Assembly (NCBI GenBank): GCA_021733925.1
Contig: JAIPJY010000032.1
Location: forward strand, 1-64,000
Reading direction: 5' to 3'
Length of the DNA: 64,000 bases
Source: Prosthecobacter sp.
Lineage (GTDB): Bacteria; Verrucomicrobiota; Verrucomicrobiia; Verrucomicrobiales; Verrucomicrobiaceae
In this document: positions 15,717 through 24,726 of the stretch, in pieces
Numbering within the stretch: position 1 is the stretch's first letter
How the letters are laid out: every line of letters starts with the position of its first letter
Notes under the pieces: model-generated
What the model was told of the DNA's origin: nothing
What the model saw: only the letters and a program-made list of their open reading frames with translations
The model's database searches: none
Program-made: the position numbers and the translations under genes

Positions 15717-16542
15717 CGCGCTGCAGCCACTCCCTGGCCTTCTCTCTCGCCGGGCTGGGCCGCAGGGTCCAAGCGTCGTTGTGATTGCGGAATCCAGTGC
15801 TCAGGAAGGTCAGATCGGCCTCGGGCAGCAGTGGGCGCAGGTAGGCTTCGGTTTCCTGCGCATTCGAGCCTTCGCCGCAGATGAACTGGGGGCGGCTGCC
15901 GAGACGTTTCAGGCGGGTCAGGGCCGATTCGCGATCTGAATGGAGGTAGGGCCAGGTTTTGACGCCGTCGTAGTGGCTGTAGGCTAGAAACCCGCACCAC
16001 AGCTTGGCCGTTTCGTTATCGTAAAGCCCCAGATAGTTGCAGGCGATGGCGCCGCGCGAGAAGCCGCAGAGCACGACCTTTGATTCATCGCCGCCGTAGT
16101 CGCGGCAGACGGACTTCACGGTCTCGCGCAGGTATTTTAGCGTTGGCTGCGGATCGTAGGCCGGTGGATTGCCCCACCAGGTGATCGCGATTTCATCGCC
16201 TTTCTCATTCAAATACGGCGCGCACAGCCAGATGAAGCCGTGACCGGCGGAGAGGCCGTAGCCGAGATTGCTGCCTTCGGGCAAGCCGGTGCTGACATCA
16301 CCGAACTTGTTGGTGTAGCCGCCATTGCCGGCGAGTTCGACGATCACGGGCATCTTTGCGCCCGGTTTCCAATCGGTCGGCAAATAGAGCACGTGCAGTC
16401 CCTGTTTGACGCGCTTACCGGCAGCAGGCGGGCCTTCGCGCAAGGCCGGTACTGCGAGATCTGCCGGCACGGTGCGGATGTCCGGCAGTTCTTCGGCGAA
16501 CAAACTTGCTGATACGAGCGAAAAGAAGACAGCGGTTTTCAT
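15682..16542 (-). CDS. Secreted alpha/beta hydrolase
   Basis: Protein of 286 residues with a short signal peptide (MKTAVFFSLVSASLFA) and an alpha/beta-hydrolase fold. The nucleophile elbow is CGFSRGA (GxSxG), an oxyanion region is near ELAGNGG, and the catalytic His is probably in FRNHNDAW near the end. Related to PHB-depolymerase/esterase-like secreted enzymes; the substrate is unknown. It is the last of four same-strand genes; its start overlaps the previous stop by 4 nt. The 3' end runs 35 nt into the retron RT gene on the opposite strand, which may mark the downstream edge of the retron insertion. Confidence 0.75.
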   Translation of the reverse strand: MKTAVFFSLVSASLFAEELPDIRTVPADLAVPALREGPPAAGKRVKQGLHVLYLPTDWKPGAKMPVIVELAGNGGYTNKFGDVSTGLPEGSNLGYGLSAGHGFIWLCAPYLNEKGDEIAITWWGNPPAYDPQPTLKYLRETVKSVCRDYGGDESKVVLCGFSRGAIACNYLGLYDNETAKLWCGFLAYSHYDGVKTWPYLHSDRESALTRLKRLGSRPQFICGEGSNAQETEAYLRPLLPEADLTFLSTGFRNHNDAWTLRPSPAREKAREWLQRVISDRRADPKP

Positions 16543-17078
16543 GGGGTCTTGAGTTCAACGCGGCCTTTTTTCAGAGCAGCTTCGAGGTCCTCACGATTGG
16601 TCTTGGTGGGATCGATCCATGCGGTAAGCAGGGCGCTTTCGTTGACGGTGGCGCGCTCGACGCCGTCGAGTTTGGCGATGGTGATGTAGGCGCCGTAGCG
16701 GCAGCCTTTGCAGTCGAGGAGGCCGCACTGGATTTCGAGCTTCTGCAGCTTGTCCGCCGGAAGGGTGGACAGTGGCTGCAGGGTGAAGGTGCCATTGGAA
16801 GCGGCGCGCAGGAGATCTTCCAGATGCCGGGTGATGGCTTCCGTTTTCGGCGGGTGCTTGGGATTGTAGTTGGGGATCAGCTTGGCGACGTCGTAGCGGA
16901 AGGTGACTTCGGCGGTGTTGAAGTTGAGGGCGGCGAGTTCGACCTCGGGCATGGTTTTGACCTGCTCGCGCAGGTCCTGCTCCCGTGAGGGTTCGCTGAG
17001 ACCGATGATGCGGTGTTTGGATTCATCCGCGTGGAGGTGCAGCGCGATGAGGCTGGAGAGGAGGAGCAGGTGTTTCAT
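16539..17078 (-). CDS. Exported protein with degenerate heavy-metal-associated-like domains
   Basis: Protein of 179 residues with a signal peptide. The C-terminal half has CGLLDCKGCRYGAYITIAKLDG followed by AWIDPTKTNREDLEAAL (landmarks; about 116-170). This is the beta-alpha-beta pattern of an HMA domain, with Cys residues near the usual metal-binding loop. The N-terminal half repeats the pattern (LREQVKTMPEVELAAL, then VTFRYDVAKLIP) without Cys. It could bind copper or another metal in the periplasm. It is coupled on both sides: 1 nt overlap with the cytochrome gene before it, 4 nt with the hydrolase after it. Confidence 0.6.
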   Translation of the reverse strand: MKHLLLLSSLIALHLHADESKHRIIGLSEPSREQDLREQVKTMPEVELAALNFNTAEVTFRYDVAKLIPNYNPKHPPKTEAITRHLEDLLRAASNGTFTLQPLSTLPADKLQKLEIQCGLLDCKGCRYGAYITIAKLDGVERATVNESALLTAWIDPTKTNREDLEAALKKGRVELKTP

Positions 17079-19648
17079 CAGCGGGTTTGGAAGAGCGGGC
17101 TGAGGATGATTTCATGCAGCAGGGTGCGGATGCCTCCGCCCTGCTTTTCGGTGCGGGCTACGATGTCGTTCAAGTCTGCACGATCGCTGAAGGCGATGTC
17201 GCGGCCGGTGGCGTAGATGACGAGCTGCTGGGCGAGGTTGTGCAGGAGCGTGTGCTTGTCGGCAGCGAGCATGGTTTTGAAATCGGCGATGCCGTTGAAT
17301 TTGCGTTCGTCGGCGAACTGGCCGCTCGCATCGACCTTGGGGCCGAGTTTGAAACTGATGGGGATCTTGGGGTCGATGCTGCCGCGCGGTGCGGGATCGC
17401 CCTTTTCATGCAGCGAGCGATAGCGGTCGCGGAAACCGCCGATGACATCGTAGGACTCCATCGCGAATCCCGGCGGATCGATCTTCGCATGACAGGAGGC
17501 GCAGGAGGCATCGGCGCGGTGTTTGTCGAGCAGTTCGCGAATGGTGGTGGCGCCCTGCACGTCCGGCTCCACGGCGGGGATGTTCGGTGGCGGTGGTTCG
17601 GGTGGTTTGCCGAGCAGACGTGCCATCACAAACGCGCCCCGCACCACGGGCGAGGTGGTGGTGCCGTTGGCGGTGACTTTCAGCACGGCTGCCTGCGTGA
17701 GGAAACCGCCGCGCGCGCAATCTTTGGGCAGCGCCACGCGGCGAATCGCCGGACCGCTCACGCCGGAGATGCCGTAATGCACGGCGAGCTTTTCATTGAG
17801 CATGGCGAAGTCGGATTGCACGAGATTGCCAGCATCAAGGTTCTGCTCGATCAGCTCACGGAAGTACGCGCGTGTTTCGGCGACCATGCTGTCCTGCATG
17901 TACGGACTGAATTCGGGGTACAGCTTCTTATCGGGATCGTTGGCGCCGATGGCACGCAGTTTGAGCCACTGACCGAGGAAGTCGTCGATGAAGCGCTGCG
18001 ATTTGGGGTCTTTGAGCAGACGCTCGACCTGAGTGTGAAAGTCGCGCGGGTGCTGCAGCAGTTCGGCATCCGGCGCGGAGTTCCAGAGGAAGTAGGAGAG
18101 ACGTGCGGCGAGAGCCTGATCATCGAGTTTGTCTGCGGGCTCGATGTGGTAGAGAAAATCTGGCGAGCACAGCGCGGCGCGGTACACCCAGCGCATCGCG
18201 GTTTCAAAGCAGTCGCCTGCTTTGAGGCGTGCATCCACCTGCGCGACGTATTGCTGGCGCACCTCAGCGCCGACAGGCCGGCGGAAAGCTTTCGGCAAAA
18301 AGTGGGCGAGCAGGCGGTCTGCGGCAGCGAGAGGTTCTTTCGCCTCCACCGTCCAGATGTCTTTATCCGGTTCCGGCTTGTTCTTCGCGCCAATCACTTC
18401 CTGTTTAAGCAGCTTGCGCACCGGCGGGCGTGCTCCTTTGAACTCTGTGAGCGGCAGATCGCCAAAGAGCAGTGTGTGGCTGCTTGGAGGCCACACGTCA
18501 TTCAGCGGGCCTTCGATCTCGACCCAGTCATTGGCAATGCACGGTCCGGTGAAACCCATGGTGCGGTCTTTCTGACCCCAGGTGCCGACGCGATACAGCA
18601 TGACATGTGCGAGCGAGGCGACATTGAAGCCGAGCGACTCTTTGAAATTAAGCCATACATCCAGACTGTGGATCTTCGACTCCAGTGAAGGGGCATCGTA
18701 ATAACCGAGCACATAGCTCGGATGCTGGCCGCCACGACCGTTGTCATTGAACTGCACGACGGAAAGCCGTGCGGCCTCGGTGCCGCGTGAAGGCAAGATC
18801 TTGCCTTGGTCCCATTGGAAGCTCCAGAACGAGGCACGCACGCGATAACGGCCCGGATAGAGCGCGGCGAAGTGGCGGAAGTAGGCGTTCCAGGATTCGT
18901 CCTCATGCCGGAAGACGCCCACGCTGCTCATGCGGTCAAAGATGCCGAGCTGCTCATGCGCGCCCTGGTTCACATGCCCGTATTCACCCGCAGGCGGAAA
19001 GACGGGATCGATCTTCTTGTCACGCAGTAGGATCGCATCGCCCTGCATGAGCATGATGTCCGGCTCGTAATTGCGCGCGAGCGAGAGGCGCACGATGGCA
19101 GATCCGGGAGCCGTGGGCCGCGTGGCGATGGCCATGTCCAGTGTCTTGTCCGCCGCCTCAATGTAGCGCGCCAAATTCACATGCGAGATGTCGAGGGCGT
19201 CGCTGTTGTTGTCGAAGCCATGCGCCGAGCCGTCTGCGGGAAGACCTGCCTGCAAGGCGATGCCGGGCAGGTCAAAGAGATCGCGCACGGTGTTTTCATA
19301 CTCGCTTCGTGTGAGGCGGCGCACGCCGGTGCGGCCTGCGGCATCCAGGTGCTCGGCCTTGATGAGGGTCGTGTTCAGCCAGCGGGTGACGGCGCTGACA
19401 TCAGCGGCAGGTGGTCGCGTCTTTTTCTTCGGTGGCATCTCGCCGGATTCGATGAGGTCATGAATCTTGACCCACTTGGCGAAGTTCTCCGCATCACTGA
19501 AGTTCTGCTTTAATGCGCTGAGGTCGAGATTGCCTTTATGCGTGTCTGCGTCATGGCAGTCGATGCAATGCGTGTCGAAAAAGGCTGCGGTAGGTTCGGC
19601 GGCATGCAGGCCGCAGGCGAGGAGGGCAAAAGCGAGCGGTTTTATCAT
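17078..19648 (-). CDS. Planctomycete-type cytochrome c protein (PSCyt1/DUF1587/1595/1592/1588/1585)
   Basis: Exported protein of 856 residues. It has a signal peptide, then a CIDCH heme-binding motif near residue 32 in the PSCyt1 domain. RRLTRSEYENTVRDLFDLP marks DUF1587, AARLSYFLWNSAPDAEL marks DUF1592, a second CxxCH (CASCH) followed by AKIDPPGFAMESYDVIG marks DUF1588, and the C-terminal QLVIYATGRD...LSPLFQTR region is DUF1585. These large proteins are abundant in Planctomycetes and Verrucomicrobia and almost always come with a DUF1552 or DUF1501 partner, as here. A redox role in breaking down complex sugars is suspected but unproven. It overlaps its partner by 4 nt. Confidence 0.93.
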   Translation of the reverse strand: MIKPLAFALLACGLHAAEPTAAFFDTHCIDCHDADTHKGNLDLSALKQNFSDAENFAKWVKIHDLIESGEMPPKKKTRPPAADVSAVTRWLNTTLIKAEHLDAAGRTGVRRLTRSEYENTVRDLFDLPGIALQAGLPADGSAHGFDNNSDALDISHVNLARYIEAADKTLDMAIATRPTAPGSAIVRLSLARNYEPDIMLMQGDAILLRDKKIDPVFPPAGEYGHVNQGAHEQLGIFDRMSSVGVFRHEDESWNAYFRHFAALYPGRYRVRASFWSFQWDQGKILPSRGTEAARLSVVQFNDNGRGGQHPSYVLGYYDAPSLESKIHSLDVWLNFKESLGFNVASLAHVMLYRVGTWGQKDRTMGFTGPCIANDWVEIEGPLNDVWPPSSHTLLFGDLPLTEFKGARPPVRKLLKQEVIGAKNKPEPDKDIWTVEAKEPLAAADRLLAHFLPKAFRRPVGAEVRQQYVAQVDARLKAGDCFETAMRWVYRAALCSPDFLYHIEPADKLDDQALAARLSYFLWNSAPDAELLQHPRDFHTQVERLLKDPKSQRFIDDFLGQWLKLRAIGANDPDKKLYPEFSPYMQDSMVAETRAYFRELIEQNLDAGNLVQSDFAMLNEKLAVHYGISGVSGPAIRRVALPKDCARGGFLTQAAVLKVTANGTTTSPVVRGAFVMARLLGKPPEPPPPNIPAVEPDVQGATTIRELLDKHRADASCASCHAKIDPPGFAMESYDVIGGFRDRYRSLHEKGDPAPRGSIDPKIPISFKLGPKVDASGQFADERKFNGIADFKTMLAADKHTLLHNLAQQLVIYATGRDIAFSDRADLNDIVARTEKQGGGIRTLLHEIILSPLFQTR

Positions 19649-20889
19649 GCCAGTTCCAGCCCCTTCATTGTGCCTTTGGCGGTGGAGAATTCATCCGTCT
19701 CAATGCCGAGACGATGCAGCATGGAGAGGTAGAGATTGCTCAGCGGGTAGTTGTTCTGCGTGTCGAAGGCCAGATGCTGACCATGCTTGAAACCGCCGCC
19801 AGCGAGAAGCACGGGCAGGTTCACATTGCTGTGCGAGTTCGCGCTGCCCATCGGGGTGCCATAGAGCACTTGCGTGCGGTCGAGCAGAGTCTCGCCTTCT
19901 TCCTTCGTGCTATCGAGCGCCGTGAGGAAACCATTCAGCGCGCTGAACTGGGCCTCTTCCTTTTCACGCAGTTCAGCCACGGCCTCAGGACGGTTGCCGT
20001 GATGGGTGATGTTGTGAATGACGCCGGTATCCACAAACAGCGTGATGATGCGCGTGGAGTCGGTTTCGAGTGCTAGCTTCATCACGTCAAACATGAGCTT
20101 CGTCTTCGCCACAAACTCGCGTGCATCGTCGATGTCGGCCGGTGCGGCGTTTTTGACCATGGGTTTGGGCTTGTATTCCCACTCTTCGGCGGCGTGCAGG
20201 CGTTTCTCCAGTTCACGCACGGAGGTGAAGTACTCATCCATGCGCTGCTTGTCGGCGTGGGTAAGCGTTTGATTGAGCCGCTTGGACTGCCCGCCCACAA
20301 AGTCGAGCATGCTGCGGCCCTGGCGCAGTGCCTCCACATTGGCCTCCACCTCATTGGCCTTGCCTTGCACGAAGAGTTTTTGGAAGAGCTTGCTCGGGCT
20401 TTTCTCGGCGGGGATCGGTGCGCCGCTGCGCGTGTAGCTGAGTGTTGGCGAACCATCGCTGACCATCGCGAGCGAGAGCGAAGGATGCCGCGTGGCCACA
20501 CCCACATGCTCGGCGGCCAATTGATCCAGCGAGACCCAGTTGCGGAAGCCCCCGCGCTCAGGGTGCGGCGTGCCCGTGAGAAAGCATTTCTCCGCCGCAT
20601 GCCCCCCCGTGACACCGGGCAGGCTCACACCGGAGAAGACCGTCATTTTATCACGATGCTGCGCCAGTTTTTGCAGATAGGGAGAAAGTACATAGTCACG
20701 CCCGCCTTTTTCCGGGAAGAAGAACTGGGGGATGATGCCCATGTTCGTTTCAATGGCGACCATGCGACGCGGCACGGTGGCCGTCTGGCCTGCGCGCAGC
20801 ATGGATTCGAGAAACGGCAGCGCGAGCGTGAAGCCCGTGCCCCGCAGCAGCGTGCGGCGGGAGATGGGGCGGTGCAGATTGAGATTCAT
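19645..20889 (-). CDS. DUF1552 family Tat-exported protein
   Basis: Protein of 414 residues with a twin-arginine-type start (ISRRTLLRGTGFTLALPF), so it is probably exported folded. The rest matches the DUF1552 family: NMGIIPQFFFPEKGG, SGVSLPGVTGGH, and a C-terminal LYGTPMGSANSHSNVNLPVLLAGGG block (landmark). DUF1552 is related to DUF1501 and the alkaline-phosphatase superfamily; activity is not established. It is the first gene of the overlapping four-gene run and directly precedes its usual DUF1592 cytochrome partner. Confidence 0.92.
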   Translation of the reverse strand: MNLNLHRPISRRTLLRGTGFTLALPFLESMLRAGQTATVPRRMVAIETNMGIIPQFFFPEKGGRDYVLSPYLQKLAQHRDKMTVFSGVSLPGVTGGHAAEKCFLTGTPHPERGGFRNWVSLDQLAAEHVGVATRHPSLSLAMVSDGSPTLSYTRSGAPIPAEKSPSKLFQKLFVQGKANEVEANVEALRQGRSMLDFVGGQSKRLNQTLTHADKQRMDEYFTSVRELEKRLHAAEEWEYKPKPMVKNAAPADIDDAREFVAKTKLMFDVMKLALETDSTRIITLFVDTGVIHNITHHGNRPEAVAELREKEEAQFSALNGFLTALDSTKEEGETLLDRTQVLYGTPMGSANSHSNVNLPVLLAGGGFKHGQHLAFDTQNNYPLSNLYLSMLHRLGIETDEFSTAKGTMKGLELA

Positions 20890-20919
20890 AAACCAGAATA
20901 AAGCGGAATGAGGTGAAGT

Positions 20920-22026
20920 TCAACGCAGCGGCACGCTCCAGAGATGGCTGCCTGAGGTGATGAAGAGCGTCTTGCCATCCTTGCCTCCGAAGGCGCAGTT
21001 GCAGCACTCGTCAGGACCGACGGGGATGAAGTCGAGCAGGCGTCCTGAAGGCGAGAGGATGTAGCAGCCCGCCTTGAAGCTCGTGTTTTCGAACTCGGTG
21101 GGCTTGTTGGTGCCTGCGGCCACGTAAATACGGCCTGCGCTGTCCATCTTCATGCCATCGGGTCCGCGACCGTCTTTCCAGTCGAAGAGGACTTTGCGTG
21201 TGCCGGGTTTGACGTCGCCGTTTTTGTCGAGCGAGTAGCGCAGTATCTTCCGCGAACCGCCGTGGGTGTTGTTATTGTTGTCGGCGATGTAGAGGTAGCG
21301 GTCGTCTGGGGAGATGAGGATGCCGTTGGGGCGTTCCAAACGATATATTTTTTCTCCACCTACCAATACCTGAGATACTTTCCCTGGGGCATGAATGCGA
21401 TAGACGCCTTCAATGAAGGGATTGGGGAGATTCGAAAACAGCGTTATTTTTTGTAACTCAATCAGTCGCCGTGTTTTAGTCGTAAGCTTGTCGATTCTGG
21501 GATTTTGAGGATTATCAGCCAAGGCTTTCTCGAGATCGTCAGGCATGGGGCCGCGCCAAATCAAGTGTGGTTCAAAGAATAAGTCTTTAATCTCCATGCC
21601 CTCCCGCGATCCATATCGCGGATCGGTGAAATAGATCCGCCCCTTCGTATCCATGCAAAGATCATTCGGTGAGTTGAAGCGCTTTCCTTCAAACCGATCC
21701 GCCAGCACGGTGATGCTACCGTCTTTCTCTGTGCGGGTGACACGGCGCATGCCGGACTCGCAGGCGATGAGGCGGCCTTCCTTGTCGAAGAGCAGGCCGT
21801 TGGAGGCGTTGTGGCGGAAGACGGTTGTTTTGCCATCCGGGCCCAGGCGGTTGATGTGCTTGCCGTCGGTGAAGTAGAGGGAGCCGTCTTTCCAAGCCGG
21901 GCCTTCCGTCGCGCCGATGGCCCCGTGATCTTTGGGCTTGGCACCGGGAACGACCGGTGAGCGCTGGGACGAGCAGGAGGCCAGGATGAGTACCAGGGCG
22001 AGATTGGAAAGTGTTCGGAAGGACAT
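20920..22026 (-). CDS. SMP-30/gluconolactonase-like lipoprotein
   Basis: Protein of 368 residues with a lipoprotein signal (LILASC) and a six-bladed beta-propeller of the SMP-30/gluconolactonase/LRE family. Landmarks are EGPAWKDGSLYFTD, FNSPNDLCMDTKGRIYFTDP and GPDGMKMDSAGRIYVA. The repeated acid/Asn residues in these strands bind the metal and hydrolyse lactones such as gluconolactone. Lipid anchoring puts it in the periplasm or outer membrane. The ATG at 22026 is chosen so that the signal peptide follows; 22050 is the next upstream. Transcribed away from the GHL10 gene. Confidence 0.85.
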   Translation of the reverse strand: MSFRTLSNLALVLILASCSSQRSPVVPGAKPKDHGAIGATEGPAWKDGSLYFTDGKHINRLGPDGKTTVFRHNASNGLLFDKEGRLIACESGMRRVTRTEKDGSITVLADRFEGKRFNSPNDLCMDTKGRIYFTDPRYGSREGMEIKDLFFEPHLIWRGPMPDDLEKALADNPQNPRIDKLTTKTRRLIELQKITLFSNLPNPFIEGVYRIHAPGKVSQVLVGGEKIYRLERPNGILISPDDRYLYIADNNNNTHGGSRKILRYSLDKNGDVKPGTRKVLFDWKDGRGPDGMKMDSAGRIYVAAGTNKPTEFENTSFKAGCYILSPSGRLLDFIPVGPDECCNCAFGGKDGKTLFITSGSHLWSVPLR

Positions 22027-22100
22027 GCGGTGCATCAATACGGCATCCATTGGAAAAATTCAGCGACACATCCATCACGCGGCGTTTTCTTGAAGGCCCC

Positions 22101-23579
22101 ATGCTTTTGAAATTTCTGCTACTGATCTCCCTGCTGCTCACCGTCACGCTTCACGCCCAGACCAGTGTGCCGCTGCCGGCGCGGGAGCTGCGTGGATCGT
22201 GGCTGGCAACGGTGCACAACATCAACTGGCCCAGTGAGCCGGGGCTGCCGGTGGCGAAGCAGAAGGAGCAGTTGAAGACGCTCATCGACTCGGCGGCGGA
22301 CGTGGGATTGAACGCCCTCATCTTCCAGGTGCGTCCGGCGGGCGATGCCATGTATCCCTCGCAGATTGAACCCTGGTCGCCTTTCCTGACGGGGCAGATG
22401 GGCGTAGCACCCTCGCCTTTGTGGGACCCGCTGGAGTTTGCGGTGAAGGAAGCGCACAAGCACGGCATGGAGTTGCATGCGTGGTTCAATCCCTTTCGTG
22501 CGCTCGCCGGTGAGAAGCGTACGCCCAGCGCGGGTCACATCGTGCGCAAGCATCCCGAGTGGACGATGAAATACGGCCCTGACACCTGGATGGACCCCGG
22601 CATCCCCGAGGTGCGCGCCCAAGCCATCGCGGTGATCATGGATGTCACGCGTCGCTACGATTTGGATGGCATTCACATCGACGATTACTTTTACCCGTAT
22701 CCGCTCACGGATGCGGCCAAAAAGAAGATCGAGTTTCCCGACAGCGAAACGTTTGCGCGCTACAAAGCGACCGGCGGGACGCTGGAGCTCACGGCATGGC
22801 GGCGGCAGAATGTCGATGAGACCGTGCGCACCATCTATGAGGGGATCAAGGCGGAGAAGCGCTACGTGAAGTTTGGCATCAGCCCTTTTGGTTTGTGGCG
22901 CCCCAATTTTCCTGAAGGCACCGGTGGCGGGCTGGACCCCTTTGAAGATCTCGGCGCAGACTCGCGCAAGTGGCTGCAGCAGGGCTGGGTGGATTACCTC
23001 ACGCCGCAGCTCTACTGGACCATCGATCGGCCGAAGCTCGGCTTCATCACCTACTACGACTGGTGGCTGGAGCAGAACACGCAGGGCCGCCACATCTGGC
23101 CCGGCATGAACTCTTCAAAAGTCGGGGATGACCGCAATGCAGGCGAGATCCTGCACCAGATCAGCGTGCTGCGTGAGCGCGGCCTGAAGATGACGCCGGG
23201 CCACTTTCATTGGAACTTTGGCTCCCTGCACAAGGACCTTGGCAAGCTCGGCACGCACACAAAAGAGCGCGCCTACACCACGCATGCGATCCCGCCTGCA
23301 TCTCCGTGGCTCAGTCAGTCGCAGCTGCCGGCACCAGTGGTCGGTAAAATCATTCCCGGGGGCAAACTCACCGTGGCATGGCAGCACAGTGATATTCGCT
23401 GGATGAGCGCCACACGCTGGTGGGTGATGCAGGCGCAGATCAATGGCAAATGGATCACCTGGGAAACCTATTTCAAAGACCAGCTCAGCGCGCCATGGCC
23501 GGACAATGCCACGGCGGTGGCCATTCGTGCTGCGGGGCTTGGTTGGGAGGTGGGTGACGCGGGAATCGTGATGAAGTGA
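22101..23579 (+). CDS. Secreted glycosyl hydrolase-like protein (GHL10/DUF187, YngK type)
   Basis: Protein of 492 residues with a signal peptide ending near VTLHAQ. ELRGSWLATVHNINWPS at the start of the mature part and DLDGIHIDDYFYPYP near 190 are signatures of GHL10, a TIM-barrel family related to GH10/GH13. ISPFGLWRPNFPEGTGGG and the VDYLTPQLYWTI block follow the barrel order. A small beta domain occupies the last 100 residues. The family probably acts on peptidoglycan sugars or other polysaccharides outside the cell. The start is the ATG at 22101; longer frames would run into the SMP-30 promoter region. Confidence 0.88.
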   Translation: MLLKFLLLISLLLTVTLHAQTSVPLPARELRGSWLATVHNINWPSEPGLPVAKQKEQLKTLIDSAADVGLNALIFQVRPAGDAMYPSQIEPWSPFLTGQMGVAPSPLWDPLEFAVKEAHKHGMELHAWFNPFRALAGEKRTPSAGHIVRKHPEWTMKYGPDTWMDPGIPEVRAQAIAVIMDVTRRYDLDGIHIDDYFYPYPLTDAAKKKIEFPDSETFARYKATGGTLELTAWRRQNVDETVRTIYEGIKAEKRYVKFGISPFGLWRPNFPEGTGGGLDPFEDLGADSRKWLQQGWVDYLTPQLYWTIDRPKLGFITYYDWWLEQNTQGRHIWPGMNSSKVGDDRNAGEILHQISVLRERGLKMTPGHFHWNFGSLHKDLGKLGTHTKERAYTTHAIPPASPWLSQSQLPAPVVGKIIPGGKLTVAWQHSDIRWMSATRWWVMQAQINGKWITWETYFKDQLSAPWPDNATAVAIRAAGLGWEVGDAGIVMK

Positions 23580-23722
23580 TGGGGGAGTACCTGCCTGTTT
23601 GGAATAAACCGGCATGTGGTATGGGAAATACCGATCCAAGTAAGATGTCTAAAAATAAGCCTAATATTGAACGATTACTCAGTATGAGAGTGTCGGAAGG
23701 AGGATCGACACAGCTATCCTGA

Positions 23723-24313
23723 ATGGACATCCAATCTGCAGCCCCAGCCCAACAAGCTCTGAGAGCGGTCAATCAAATTTCAGCCATGGTGGCCTACTGG
23801 GATTCAGAGCTGCGTTGCCTGTTCTCCAACGAAGCCTATCGGGAGTGGTTTGGCAAAAGTCCGGCGGAAATGCTCGGCATGTGCCTGCAGGATCTTCTGG
23901 GTCCGCTGTATGCATTGAACCTTCCCTACATTCAGGGGGTGCTCCGCGGTGAGCCCCAGCAGTTTGAGAGGAACATACCCCTTCCCCAAGGTGGGGCCAA
24001 GGACAGCATCGCCACCTACACACCGGATATCGAGGATGGAGTGGTGCGCGGATTCTGGGCTCATGTGGCGGATGTGACCCCTCTGCGCATGCGCGAAGCC
24101 CAGCTGCAACGTGCCATCATAGAAAGAGACGAGGCGCAGGCAGAGGTGCACACCTTGCGTGGCCTGCTGCCAATCTGTGCTGCATGCAAAAACATCTGCG
24201 ATGGCGGTGGAGAGTGGCATGACCTGGAGGCCTATGTCTCGGCACACACGGAAGTCAGCTTCACGCATTCCCTCTGCCCCTCATGCCTGCCCATCTACTT
24301 TCCTGAAGGCTGA
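23723..24313 (+). CDS. PAS domain protein with Cys-rich C-terminal tail
   Basis: Cytoplasmic protein of 196 residues: a PAS sensor domain at about 12-120 (MVAYWDSELRCLFSNEAYREWFG), a short coiled coil at 122-147, then a tail with C152-x2-C155 and C185-x2-C188. The tail (LLPICAACKNI ... LCPSC) is a widespread module found at the end of PAS proteins and response regulators; the two Cys pairs look like a metal or redox site. There is no kinase, cyclase or DNA-binding output domain, so it must signal through a partner. No obvious partner is adjacent. Confidence 0.75.
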   Translation: MDIQSAAPAQQALRAVNQISAMVAYWDSELRCLFSNEAYREWFGKSPAEMLGMCLQDLLGPLYALNLPYIQGVLRGEPQQFERNIPLPQGGAKDSIATYTPDIEDGVVRGFWAHVADVTPLRMREAQLQRAIIERDEAQAEVHTLRGLLPICAACKNICDGGGEWHDLEAYVSAHTEVSFTHSLCPSCLPIYFPEG

Positions 24314-24413
24314 AACGTCTGGCGTCCTCTACGAACAAGGAGACTACAAAGCTGCTCCATTTCTGGAGCCACATGCGGGTTGTCTTCCCGGACACAGGCC
24401 GCATGTTATTTCC

Positions 24414-24701
24414 ATGAGACCGAGGACATTCGAAATCCGTGGGCTGCCCGCCATGCTGCTGCTGGGAGTGGTTGCCGTCGTGGGCGTTGGGCTCATCGCG
24501 TTGGTTCTCATGGTCGGTGCCGCTGTGGCCGTGGCCGGGCTGGCGATCTCCGCCGTTGCGGCCTTGTATTATACCCTGCGGCGCAAGCTTTCGTCCGGGA
24601 CGAAACGCGACATCTGGTTGGAGCCCGCTCCACCTGCCACGACGGCATCGCTCGAAGTGCGGGACATCGAGGTGGAGGTGCTGCCTGAGAAGGAACGGTG
24701 A
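24414..24701 (+). CDS. Small membrane protein, unknown
   Basis: Protein of 95 residues with two closely spaced hydrophobic helices (about 14-36 and 38-55) and a charged tail of 40 residues (EVRDIEVEVLPEKER). I see no named domain. It follows the PAS gene by 100 nt in the same direction. The ATG at 24414 is chosen because the hydrophobic stretch follows soon after it; longer frames overlap the PAS gene out of register. Confidence 0.5.
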   Translation: MRPRTFEIRGLPAMLLLGVVAVVGVGLIALVLMVGAAVAVAGLAISAVAALYYTLRRKLSSGTKRDIWLEPAPPATTASLEVRDIEVEVLPEKER

Positions 24702-24726
24702 AGCTGACCGGCTCAAGCCGTGAAGC

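Noticed and set aside
17087-18688. Open frame of about 533 codons opposite the DUF1592 cytochrome
   Set aside because: No domain or signal is visible, and the opposite strand has a complete multi-domain family match.
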